Shown piece by piece: positions 42,545 to 50,902 of a stretch of 64,000 nucleotides of DNA (the first letter of the stretch is position 1; the number at the start of each line of letters is the position of its first letter). Both the position numbers and the translations under genes were made by a program. Source of the DNA: Marinifilum sp965230805 (GTDB lineage Bacteria; Bacteroidota; Bacteroidia; Bacteroidales; Marinifilaceae); NCBI RefSeq assembly GCF_965230805.1, contig NZ_OZ246019.1, forward strand, positions 1,302,001 through 1,366,000, in the 5' to 3' direction. The notes beneath the pieces were generated by a model. The model was not told the DNA's origin. It searched no databases and saw nothing but the letters and a program-made list of their open reading frames with translations.

Positions 42545-42985
42545 ATGAGCTATATTAGGTACTTGTATTTAGAGGAAGAAAAGCAATTGATAGTTGCTTG
42601 TGGCAGGAAGGTAGTTGATAGAAAAATTTTAGTGTCGGAGTTTCAAAGCATGTTTCATAAACTAAACATTGATTCTCCTGTTGATGTTTTATTGGATATA
42701 AAAAACATTCATCTAAAAGCATCAACACAAGCTAATAAAATCTACACCGATTATTTTCTGGGCAATAGAGTGTATGTCAATGTTCATAGGGTAGCGGTAT
42801 TGGCCGACAGTCCAAGCCAGGTAGTGCAAACAATGCTTTTTATGGATGGCATTACTAATTTGGAAACAAGAATTAAGATATTCAATACCGAAAAGTCGGC
42901 CAGCAATTGGTTAAGTAGTAATAATCAAAACGAAAAAATTCTTTGTGCACACAAAGCTTTATCAGGGGCTAAAAATGCTTCCTAA
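42545..42985 (+). CDS. Hypothetical STAS/SpoIIAA-like protein
   Basis: The protein has 146 residues, is soluble and has no signal peptide. The pattern of an opening strand (MSYIRYLYLEEEKQLIVACGR), helix, strand VDVLLDIKNIHL, helix, strand HRVAVLADS, then TRIKIFNTEKSASNWLS resembles the SpoIIAA-like/STAS-related family used in Bacteroidota as small regulators. The match is by fold pattern, not by a catalytic motif. It is divergent from the AAA ATPase and convergent with the glycosidase-like gene. Confidence 0.7.
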   Translation: MSYIRYLYLEEEKQLIVACGRKVVDRKILVSEFQSMFHKLNIDSPVDVLLDIKNIHLKASTQANKIYTDYFLGNRVYVNVHRVAVLADSPSQVVQTMLFMDGITNLETRIKIFNTEKSASNWLSSNNQNEKILCAHKALSGAKNAS

Positions 42986-43020
42986 AAGAAAGGAGAACGA
43001 TAAAAGTTCTCCTTTTCTTA
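42982..43020. terminator. Bidirectional terminator
   Basis: AAGAAAGGAGAAC and GTTCTCCTTTTCTT form a stem of about 13 bp with one mismatch around GATAAAA, between convergent genes. Confidence 0.85.
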
Positions 43021-44133
43021 TTCTTTCGAATAATCTTGATAGATCGCTTTTTCAAACTCAATCCAATGCTCATCTGTCATTCTATCAGGAGTAAACAAAC
43101 AAATTCCTTTTGCTCCATTCACCATCGATTCACGAATGGCTTCTCCAATCTCATCAGGCAATAATCCATGATTTTCAGGATCATCTTCTTTGGCTTTAGA
43201 GTCGGGTTTAGGACAAATAAACAAACCACTGTAAACCGCACGTTCTCCATTTAAACTTTCCACCGATTCCTTACACATTTTACCAATCCATTCGGTTCCT
43301 TCCAAATAAAAATCGTTATAATTCATTGGAAAAAATGCGTCCAAATTCCATCGATCCCACTCTTGGCGAACCATTTTTACTGCATGCGAATGTGGCCCGG
43401 GAAACACTGCTGCTGTAATGTCTTTTCCTTGAGCATGAACATCTTCAACCAAACGGTTTACAATCTTTGTAATCAAATCCTGGCGAAACTGTTTCCATTC
43501 TTGTAATTCTCTGGCTTCAGCCTGATTGGTAATTTCGATTCCTGTTTTTGCCTTAAAATCTGCCTTGCACTTGTCACAATAGCAATAATCATATTCAGGA
43601 TATTCTTTATCCATTACCAAAGCATATTTGTCCCATAATCCTTTTGCAAGAATCACATCCGGGAAGCGAATATAATCTAAATGCACACCATCCACCTCAG
43701 GCAAACGAGCAATGGCAACATATAAATTAGATAGATATTGATAAACCTCCTCCCTGTTCGGACACAAAAAAGTGTAATGATCCACATAGGCAGGTTTATC
43801 GTAGGCCGATTCTCCATTTCCGTTTACTGCATACCATTCGGCTGGTATATTTTTGTCTCTGCCTTGCACCATTGTAGGTATCCAGGTATGAAACTTTAGC
43901 CCAATGCTTTTGGCGATTTTTCCCACACGCTGATATACTGCAGGATCATGCCCTCCATTATACATCAGCCCATCAATACCCTTTTCTTTTAAATTGGTAA
44001 ATTTTTCCAACAACTCGGTATCCGTTGCTTCGCCGGGTCCGCCTAACCAGGCAAAACATGGAACTTTTATTGCTTGCCTGGTACTACACGACACCAAAAG
44101 CAACAAACTGATAACAGCAAGTAACTTGTTCAT
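43018..44133 (-). CDS. Lipoprotein with family 10-like glycosyl hydrolase (GHL10) barrel
   Basis: The protein has 371 residues. The lipobox LLLLVSC gives a lipid anchor. The TIM-barrel body shows FAWLGGPGEATDTELLEKFTNLKEKGIDGLMYNGG, GLKFHTWIPTMVQG, EVDGVHLDYIRFPD and DAFFPMNYNDF, the order found in GHL10/YngK-like putative hydrolases. Acidic residues in HLDYIRFPD could be catalytic. Members are predicted surface glycosidases without proven substrates. A cysteine cluster (YCYCDKCKADF) near the middle is unusual and may bind metal. It stands alone. Confidence 0.85.
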   Translation of the reverse strand: MNKLLAVISLLLLVSCSTRQAIKVPCFAWLGGPGEATDTELLEKFTNLKEKGIDGLMYNGGHDPAVYQRVGKIAKSIGLKFHTWIPTMVQGRDKNIPAEWYAVNGNGESAYDKPAYVDHYTFLCPNREEVYQYLSNLYVAIARLPEVDGVHLDYIRFPDVILAKGLWDKYALVMDKEYPEYDYCYCDKCKADFKAKTGIEITNQAEARELQEWKQFRQDLITKIVNRLVEDVHAQGKDITAAVFPGPHSHAVKMVRQEWDRWNLDAFFPMNYNDFYLEGTEWIGKMCKESVESLNGERAVYSGLFICPKPDSKAKEDDPENHGLLPDEIGEAIRESMVNGAKGICLFTPDRMTDEHWIEFEKAIYQDYSKE

Positions 44134-44287
44134 AGTAAGAGTTTAATAAGATTTATGGCTTTGGAATACACGCTAAAGGTAGAAAAATTAGTATTATTTA
44201 TTGCCTTTAGAATTTAACTTTTGACTATTCAACTGCACCACTGTTCGACTTTTTGACCATCCGTCTTTTCGACTATTCCACTTTTTA

Positions 44288-44295
44288 TATCTTTG
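44288..44295 (+). promoter_or_regulatory. Candidate Bacteroidota -7 box upstream of rlmD
   Basis: TATCTTTG fits the TAnnTTTG -7 consensus, 26 bp before the GTG start. No clear -33 TTG box at proper spacing was found; the upstream spacer has repeated TTTTGACTATTC and TTTTCGACTATTC words (44220-44278). Confidence 0.45.
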
Positions 44296-44320
44296 TGCCC
44301 AAATTAAAAATATACGACAA

Positions 44321-45730
44321 GTGGGAAGAAGAAGAAACAGAAAACCCCTTCTGCAAAACATTAAAATTGAGAAGTTAGCCGCCGAAGGAAAGGCCATCGC
44401 AAAAGTGGAAGAAAAAGTATTGTTTGTTACAAACGTAATTCCGGGTGATGTAGTGGATGTACAGGTTACCAAAAAACGAAAAAATTATTTGGAAGGTAAT
44501 CCTGTTTTCTTTCACGAGCATTCGCCACTAAAGAAAGATGCTTTTTGCGAGCACTTTGGAGTTTGTGGCGGTTGTAAATGGCAAAACCTGCCTTACCAAG
44601 AGCAATTAAAATTCAAGCAGCAAGAGGTTATCGACAACCTGGAAAGAATTGGAAAACTTAATTTACCCGAAGTGAATAAAATCTTGGCCTCTGCCAAAAC
44701 AGAATTCTATCGTAACAAATTGGAATATACTTTCTCTAGCAAACGATATTTAAGCAATGAAGAAATAGCCAGTGGCAAAGATTTAAATCGAACTCCAGCA
44801 GTTGGGTTCCATGTTCCTCGATTGTTCGATAAAGTAGTTGACATCAACAAATGCCACCTGCAACCCGAACCCTCGAATGCCATCCGCTTGGCAATTAAAG
44901 AATTTGCTTTTGCCAATGATTTAAGCTTTTTCGACATTCGCAACCAAGAAGGTTTTCTAAGGACTTTAATTATTAGAACGGCTTCTACAGGCGAGAATAT
45001 GGTGATTGTTACCTTCTATCACGAAGATATTGAGAAAAGAGAAGCATTATTGAATCATTTGGTTGAGAAATTCCCCGAAATTACATCTTTAATGTATGTG
45101 ATTAACCAGAAAGCCAACGATACCATTACCGATCAGGAAGTTGTATTGTTTAAAGGTCGTGATCACATCTTCGAGAAAATGGAAGATTTAAAATTTAAAA
45201 TCGGTCCAAAATCATTCTATCAAACCAATTCCGATCAGGCTTACGAATTGTATGGCAAAACACGCGAATTTGCAAAGCTAACGGGCAAGGAAGTGGTTTA
45301 CGATTTATACACCGGAACCGGAACCATTGCCAACTTTCTTGCCAAACAGGCCAAGCAAGTTATCGGCATCGAGTATGTACCCGAAGCCATCGAGGATGCC
45401 AAGGTAAACTCAGAAATCAACGGAATAAACAACACTAAATTCTTTGCCGGTGACATGAAAAAAGTTCTTACCAAAGAATTTATCAAACTTCACGGTCAGC
45501 CCGATACCATGATTGTTGATCCTCCTCGTGCAGGCATGCATGCTGATGTTGTGGAAACCATTCTTCACGCTGCTCCAAAACGAATTGTTTACGTAAGCTG
45601 CAACTCGGCAACCCAGGCACGCGATTTAGCCATGATGGACGAAGCCTACAAAGTAACCAAAGTACAAGCTGTAGACATGTTCCCACACACACATCATGTT
45701 GAGAATATAGTGCAGTTAGAGAAACGTTAA
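44321..45730 (+). CDS. rlmD: 23S rRNA (uracil-C5)-methyltransferase RlmD-like
   Basis: The protein has 469 residues from a GTG start. A TRAM domain lies at the N-terminus (NIKIEKLAAEGKAIAKVEEKVLFV, GDVVDVQVTKKRKNY). The 4Fe-4S cysteines are in CEHFGVCGGCKWQNL. SAM-domain motifs are VYDLYTGTGTIANFLAK, DPPRAGMHADV and the catalytic-cysteine block YVSCNSATQARD. It methylates U1939 or U747-type uridines of 23S rRNA; the TrmA/RlmC/RlmD choice is by similarity. It is the only GTG start I noted among the main genes here. Confidence 0.92.
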   Translation: MGRRRNRKPLLQNIKIEKLAAEGKAIAKVEEKVLFVTNVIPGDVVDVQVTKKRKNYLEGNPVFFHEHSPLKKDAFCEHFGVCGGCKWQNLPYQEQLKFKQQEVIDNLERIGKLNLPEVNKILASAKTEFYRNKLEYTFSSKRYLSNEEIASGKDLNRTPAVGFHVPRLFDKVVDINKCHLQPEPSNAIRLAIKEFAFANDLSFFDIRNQEGFLRTLIIRTASTGENMVIVTFYHEDIEKREALLNHLVEKFPEITSLMYVINQKANDTITDQEVVLFKGRDHIFEKMEDLKFKIGPKSFYQTNSDQAYELYGKTREFAKLTGKEVVYDLYTGTGTIANFLAKQAKQVIGIEYVPEAIEDAKVNSEINGINNTKFFAGDMKKVLTKEFIKLHGQPDTMIVDPPRAGMHADVVETILHAAPKRIVYVSCNSATQARDLAMMDEAYKVTKVQAVDMFPHTHHVENIVQLEKR

Positions 45731-45744
45731 GTTTTTTAATTAAA

Positions 45745-45787
45745 CCATAAAAAGCTTGCAGGGATATTCTTTGCAAGCTTTTTATGG
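45745..45787 (+). terminator. Strong palindromic terminator
   Basis: A 16-bp perfect stem joins CCATAAAAAGCTTGCA (45745-45760) and TGCAAGCTTTTTATGG (45772-45787) around an 11-base loop. It is 14 bp after the rlmD stop. Confidence 0.85.
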
Positions 45788-46367
45788 TGATAAGAGCACT
45801 CAAAAATCCCTGTACAGCTTAAAACTCATTTTATAATTAAACAGGTGAAGCTCTATTTCGTAAGATTAAAACACTCTGTGGCTCTCCCTGTCCTTTTGAG
45901 GTTTTATCATTTGCAGCAAAAGATTCATCACAAATAAATGCTGCAAGTCTGAATGACACACAGGTTTATAGCATGCTGTGCCAAAATCACCTCGATCTGC
46001 GCATTTTTTTTTACCATTCTGCTCTAAAATATGCTATTCTGCGGCATATTTGGCTCTTCTTCGGCTAAACACTAGTAGTGTCTCAAATTTTGTGTTAATG
46101 ATAATATTTCAAATCATGCGAGTTTCTGGCAAAGCAGGAAGCACATTCTTTTTAATTAAATAAACGGTTTAAGCTGGAACCAATTCATATCATTCTTTAA
46201 TTACTTGCAGATTATTCTTTACATATCTTCCTTAAATTAATTAGGAAAAATTTAACTTGCCTTTCTCTATTTTGTTGATTAAATTTGATTTACAAATCAC
46301 CCTGCTTACCATATAAAAACCGATGACTGCTTAAGACTTACATTTTTACCAGCTAACTACTTGAATA
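45788..46367. other. Long spacer without a gene
   Basis: This 580-bp stretch shows no coding frame with recognisable content. The histidine-kinase promoter is expected in its last 100 bp. Confidence 0.4.
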
Positions 46368-47969
46368 ATGAAAGGACTTAAATTCCAAACCAGACTTATA
46401 TTAGGTTTTTCAACCATTCTTTTTTTTAGTTTCGTGATTGGAATCATATCATTTATCGAAATCAAAAATATAGGTGATAAAACAGAATCGATCTATCGTC
46501 ATCCTTTGGCTGTTAGTAATTCAGTGCGCGACATCAATATTAGTATAAATGCCATACATCGCTCGATGAAAGATGTAGTGCTTGCCAAAAATCAAGAAGA
46601 ACTGCACGAGTCTATTCTGTTGGTTGGTAAGCATGACAAGCAGATATATAAATCATTTAAAATTGTTCAGGAAAGATTTTTAGGTAAAAAAGAAGTGGTT
46701 AATGATGCCTATCAGGCTTATCGCGATTGGGAAAAAATACGTGACGAAGTGGTCATGTTAAAAAGAGGAGGACAGGATGAGCGAGCAGCTGACATAACTC
46801 GTGGTCGCGGAGCTTTCCAAGTAAATCTGCTATTCGAAAAAACCAAAATTCTTACCGACTTTGCTCAAGACAAAGCCGATGAATTCTATCAAAGCACCCT
46901 TAAATCAGAGAAAAAAAGTTTGGCAATTCTGATCACAAATATTTCTTTAATATTATTTATTAGTGTTGTTACGGCCTTTTGGCTGTCGAAAAGCATCTCG
47001 CAACCCATTCGTAAATTTATTAATGAAATCAGTTCAATTTTTTCACACGAAAATGAGTTGATTAAAAACTTAAGCAATAAAAACGAACTCGACATTTTAA
47101 GTATTGCATCTAAAAAATTAAAATCATCATACAAAAAGCTGAATGATTTTAACAAAGAATTGGATAAACAAATTGAGCAACGCACAGCAGAATTAAAAGA
47201 GGCAAAAGAAAAGGCCGAAGAGAGCGAGCGATTAAAAACGGCTTTTCTTGCAAACATGTCTCACGAAATCAGAACCCCTTTAAATTCGATTCTCGGATTT
47301 TCTGAATTTTTGAAAAACGAGGATCTCCCTAAGGAGAAAAAAGAACTGTACCTAAGCATGATTGATAATGGTGGCCAAAGGTTGTTGACTATTATTACTG
47401 ATATTGTTGATATTTCTAAAATAGAGGCTCGTCAATTTAATTTGATCTATGAAACTGCCATGCTTAATGAAATTATTAATAACCTGCAACAACAGTTTTC
47501 CATAAGTACCAATAAAAAGGAATTAAAACTTAAATCGATGAAGTCTTTAAACGATTCTTCAAGCTATATTTCTACCGATACCACAAGACTTTCGCAGGTA
47601 ATCTCAAATTTATTGGAGAATTCGATAAAATTTACCGATCAGGGCGAAATCGAATTTGGTTACGAAATCAAGAATAACAATTTGCTTTTTCATGTAAAGG
47701 ATACCGGAATTGGGATACCAAAAGATTTCCATCATTTAATATTCGAGAGATTTAGACAAACCGATAACCAAAACGCTAAATTGCACACCGGAACCGGATT
47801 AGGTCTTTCTATTGCAAAAGGAATTGTTACACTTTTTGGCGGGAAGATATGGGTTGAATCGGAAAAAGGAATTGGATCCTCTTTTTATTTCGAGATTCCA
47901 TATCTTCCTAAATCTTCAAATGATGAAGAAAAGAAGAAGAGAACCAGTCTATTCGCAAATCATCAATAA
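46368..47969 (+). CDS. Sensor histidine kinase with 4HB-type periplasmic sensor
   Basis: The protein has 533 residues. Transmembrane helix 1 (about 8-28) and helix 2 (about 187-206) bracket a helical bundle of the 4HB_MCP type (SVRDINISINAIHRSMKDVVLAKN). A coiled linker (QIEQRTAELKEAKEKAEESERLKTAF) leads to HisKA with the phosphoacceptor in ANMSHEIRTPLNSILGF (about residue 298). The ATPase domain has NLLENSIKFTD, DTGIGIP and GTGLGLSIAKGIV. No receiver domain is attached and no response regulator is adjacent, so the partner must lie elsewhere. The signal is unknown. Confidence 0.93.
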   Translation: MKGLKFQTRLILGFSTILFFSFVIGIISFIEIKNIGDKTESIYRHPLAVSNSVRDINISINAIHRSMKDVVLAKNQEELHESILLVGKHDKQIYKSFKIVQERFLGKKEVVNDAYQAYRDWEKIRDEVVMLKRGGQDERAADITRGRGAFQVNLLFEKTKILTDFAQDKADEFYQSTLKSEKKSLAILITNISLILFISVVTAFWLSKSISQPIRKFINEISSIFSHENELIKNLSNKNELDILSIASKKLKSSYKKLNDFNKELDKQIEQRTAELKEAKEKAEESERLKTAFLANMSHEIRTPLNSILGFSEFLKNEDLPKEKKELYLSMIDNGGQRLLTIITDIVDISKIEARQFNLIYETAMLNEIINNLQQQFSISTNKKELKLKSMKSLNDSSSYISTDTTRLSQVISNLLENSIKFTDQGEIEFGYEIKNNNLLFHVKDTGIGIPKDFHHLIFERFRQTDNQNAKLHTGTGLGLSIAKGIVTLFGGKIWVESEKGIGSSFYFEIPYLPKSSNDEEKKKRTSLFANHQ

Positions 47970-48084
47970 AGCATTCCTGTTTTAAAAATCGAAACAGATA
48001 AAATATCAATCATGATCAAGACTATTGATGATTGAATGAATAATCCTTAATTTTAATTCCACCAATAAAAAAAATACTTACAAT

Positions 48085-48855
48085 ATGCTAATCGTTATAT
48101 CACCTGCCAAAACATTAGATTTTGAATCGCCGGTAAACACCAAGCTTTATTCCAAGGCAAGCTTTACCAAGGATGCAGAACAATTAATTAAAATACTTCG
48201 AAACCTAAAAGTGGACGAAATTTCGGACTTAATGGGCATTAGTGCTAAACTGGCTCAATTAAACTTTGAACGATTTCATCAATGGCATCTGCCATTCACA
48301 ACTGATAATTCGAAACAATCATTACTTGCATTTAAAGGTGATGTTTATACAGGTATTGATGCCGATACATTTACTGAGAAAGATTTTGAAGTTGCACAAG
48401 AAAAATTACGCATTCTTTCGGGTCTTTACGGCGTTTTAAAACCAATGGATTTAATTCAAGCTTATCGCTTGGAAATGGGCAAAAAATTGAAAAACCAAAA
48501 AGGGGCTAATCTATATCAGTTTTGGGGTGATAAAATCACAAAATCAATCAATAAAGATTTAAAAGAGTACCATCACAAACATTTAATAAATCTGGCTTCG
48601 GATGAGTACTTTAAATCGATAAAAGCCAAAGAAATAAATGCCGAAATTATTACGCCTGCCTTTAAAGATTTAAAGAATGGACAGTACAAAATGATCAGTT
48701 TCTTTGCCAAAAAAGCTCGCGGATTAATGACTCGGTTCGTTATTCAGAATCAAATTACAAATCCGGAAGATTTAAAAGCATTTGATTTAGATGGATACAT
48801 TTTCAACCCGAATCTATCGAAAGAAAATTCACCCGTTTTTACACGCGATCATTAG
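48085..48855 (+). CDS. yaaA: Peroxide stress protein YaaA (DUF328)
   Basis: The protein has 256 residues. The opening MLIVISPAKTLDFESPV and the later ALLAFKGDVYTG-like segment (LLAFKGDVYTGIDA), LSGLYGVLKPMDLIQAYRLEMG and NLYQFWGDKIT are signature blocks. YaaA limits intracellular iron and DNA damage under peroxide stress in E. coli, and the E. coli protein binds DNA. The C-terminal FFAKKARGLMTRFVI and YIFNP are also conserved. It is monocistronic, 115 bp after the histidine kinase. Confidence 0.94.
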   Translation: MLIVISPAKTLDFESPVNTKLYSKASFTKDAEQLIKILRNLKVDEISDLMGISAKLAQLNFERFHQWHLPFTTDNSKQSLLAFKGDVYTGIDADTFTEKDFEVAQEKLRILSGLYGVLKPMDLIQAYRLEMGKKLKNQKGANLYQFWGDKITKSINKDLKEYHHKHLINLASDEYFKSIKAKEINAEIITPAFKDLKNGQYKMISFFAKKARGLMTRFVIQNQITNPEDLKAFDLDGYIFNPNLSKENSPVFTRDH

Positions 48856-48962
48856 TGAATTATTGCATTATTAAAAAGAGTTTTGGGTCTTGTTTTTACC
48901 TGCAAATTTTACTATGTTTAAATGCAACACAATCCGAGTATTAACCTATTAATCTGTTTGGT

Positions 48963-49676
48963 ATGAGCACCGAAAACTATATAGTGAAGTATGGAAGTCT
49001 TCTTAAAGAAGAAACCTTAGAAGTTATTGATGATAAAATATTGCCCAATACCATAGTGCTGGAAGCCACAAATCCATTTCCCGGATATTATGAATATTAT
49101 GATGGTTTTCAAAAAGATGTTCAACCACATTACATCTATTTGGTATTAGATAGAAAATATGATTTGGAAGAATTTACGCGAGCAACTCAAAAAATAATGA
49201 GTTATTTCGAGGTTAAATTTCATGCAGCAATTGGCAGCCTTACAATTTTCAACGATGTTTACTACACAATTCGTATTCGTAGAATAAACGCTTACGATCA
49301 GATTAAGGAACTACAGGAGTGTTATCAGTCCGAAGGCATAAATTTTAAAACCAATGGGGCAATTCCTCACAACTCTAAAGCAATGATTCAATTGGATAAG
49401 TTTTTTGCATTGGATGTAATTGAGGAAGCATTTTATAAAGACCATATAGAGCCAAATCACGGGTATTTTACCATTCCTAAGAAGCTAAATTGGAAGCAAT
49501 TTGAGCAACTAACAAAACAGGTGAAGTATAATATGGAAATGATTCATTTTGATGTTTCGTTAGGCTTTATTTACAACAACTTTTTGGTTATTGATATGAT
49601 TCGTGTTTATGCTGAGAATTTAGATCTTGATTTAATGAAAAAAATCCGATCAAAATATATCGAGAGAATTAAATAA
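48963..49676 (+). CDS. Hypothetical protein
   Basis: The protein has 237 residues, is soluble and has no signal peptide or membrane segment. Its alternating beta-strands and helices (PHYIYLVLDRKYDLEEFTRATQKIM, VYYTIRIRRINAYDQIKELQECY) suggest two similar alpha-beta halves of about 110 residues each, with the second starting near MIQLDKFFALDV. No family was recognised. It lies downstream of yaaA, and the dispersed GTGAGTTCGACG element follows its stop directly. Confidence 0.65.
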   Translation: MSTENYIVKYGSLLKEETLEVIDDKILPNTIVLEATNPFPGYYEYYDGFQKDVQPHYIYLVLDRKYDLEEFTRATQKIMSYFEVKFHAAIGSLTIFNDVYYTIRIRRINAYDQIKELQECYQSEGINFKTNGAIPHNSKAMIQLDKFFALDVIEEAFYKDHIEPNHGYFTIPKKLNWKQFEQLTKQVKYNMEMIHFDVSLGFIYNNFLVIDMIRVYAENLDLDLMKKIRSKYIERIK

Positions 49677-49677
49677 C

Positions 49678-49697
49678 GTGAGTTCGACGTAAAATTC
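49678..49697. repeat. Copy 3 of dispersed GTGAGTTCRACGTAAAAT element
   Basis: GTGAGTTCGACGTAAAATTC starts two bases after the stop codon of the gene at 48963-49676, with the same AAATAAC lead as the copy at 24857. Confidence 0.55.
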
Positions 49698-49788
49698 TAT
49701 CCACAGAAAGTCAGATTTAATCAGGATTTTCTTAAAAAAATCAGTGCAAACTGTAACAATTATTTTAGTCGAAATTAGCTTAATAGAT

Positions 49789-50784
49789 TTAAAATACCGG
49801 CGATCGAACTGCTTTAATTCTCTTTCTTCTTTTCTTGATATCAACTGACAAAGGAAAAGAGAACGAAACTTCATGAGCACCGGTGTTGGTATGTATTAAT
49901 TTCGAGATTGCATAATCGTAACTATAAGCTACTTTAAAACGTTCCGTTACAAATCCGGCCATGGCAATAAAGGAGTCGTAATTTGGCTCAAAATTCTGAT
50001 TAAACCACAATCCAAACACAATAGAACTCTTGCTTGCATAAAGCCCGTAGTTCATTTGCGAAAAATCACCTTGCTGTTGATAAAGCAAAGCAGGTGCAAT
50101 CACCCAATTGTCGGCATATCTTTGGCTTCTTCCACCCAATACAAACTCTGCTCCAGCATGAACGGTATATTTTATCTGCAATTTATCTTCTTGTTCATCA
50201 TCAAAACTTAAGTCGGGCTTTGACAAATGGTGAGCGGCAATCCCAAAATAAAAATCCTTGTAATAAGCAATCGTTCCCAAAGAGAAATCCCAACCGTCTT
50301 TTCTGCGGGTTATTGGATCACCCGATGAATTGTGTGGAAATATATTACCATAAATGGGCGAAACCTGATCGGGAAATACAAGATTTTGCCAGTCCACTTT
50401 CTTTTGCATGAATGCAGCTTGAATAGCCGGTCGAACAATAAACTCATCATTAATTCTTAGGTAAAAGGAATACATCCCTGCAAAAGTTGTAGTTTTAAGT
50501 GCCCCATCACCCTGATCATCTTGAATGAGCATTAGCCCTATTCCTCCGTTTAAAGTCTCGTAAAAATTATCAAAGGCCACACTATAGCTTACGTAAGGCA
50601 AATCGAGGTTTGGCCATTGATTGCGATAATTCAAACTTACATTAGCATTATTTGTAGATCCCGCCAATGCCGGATTTAGGTATAGTTTATTTGCATAAAA
50701 CTGCGAGAATCGAATATCCTGAGCAAAACCATGCATCATCGATATCAAAAATAGCACACAAAAAGCAAACAGAGTTTTCTTCAT
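49789..50784 (-). CDS. PorP/SprF-family type IX secretion outer-membrane protein
   Basis: The protein has 331 residues. A Sec signal (LFAFCVLFLISMMHGFAQ) is followed by the family opening DIRFSQFYANKLYLNPALAGS. Strand-rich barrel segments follow (YRNQWPNLDLPYVSYSVAFDNF, GGIGLMLIQDDQGDGAL, FYFGIAAHHLSKPDLSF) with a C-terminal barrel closing strand. In T9SS type B systems a PorP/SprF-like protein is encoded next to each large CHU_C-terminal adhesin and helps display it. Here it lies 118 bp downstream of the 4076-residue protein gene on the same strand. Confidence 0.93.
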   Translation of the reverse strand: MKKTLFAFCVLFLISMMHGFAQDIRFSQFYANKLYLNPALAGSTNNANVSLNYRNQWPNLDLPYVSYSVAFDNFYETLNGGIGLMLIQDDQGDGALKTTTFAGMYSFYLRINDEFIVRPAIQAAFMQKKVDWQNLVFPDQVSPIYGNIFPHNSSGDPITRRKDGWDFSLGTIAYYKDFYFGIAAHHLSKPDLSFDDEQEDKLQIKYTVHAGAEFVLGGRSQRYADNWVIAPALLYQQQGDFSQMNYGLYASKSSIVFGLWFNQNFEPNYDSFIAMAGFVTERFKVAYSYDYAISKLIHTNTGAHEVSFSFPLSVDIKKRRKRIKAVRSPVF

Positions 50785-50902
50785 CTATTCTCAAATTTAT
50801 AAATCCAAAGAGTTAATAGCTTAAGCAAGTGATCCTAATTATAAAACTAAAATCACTCGTAAAATAAATTTATTCTATTGATTTAATAAAGCTTTCTGCC
50901 AA

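Noticed and set aside
44220..44285. Operator repeats TTTTGACTATTC upstream of rlmD
   Set aside because: Spacing is irregular and the words are low in complexity; likely chance.
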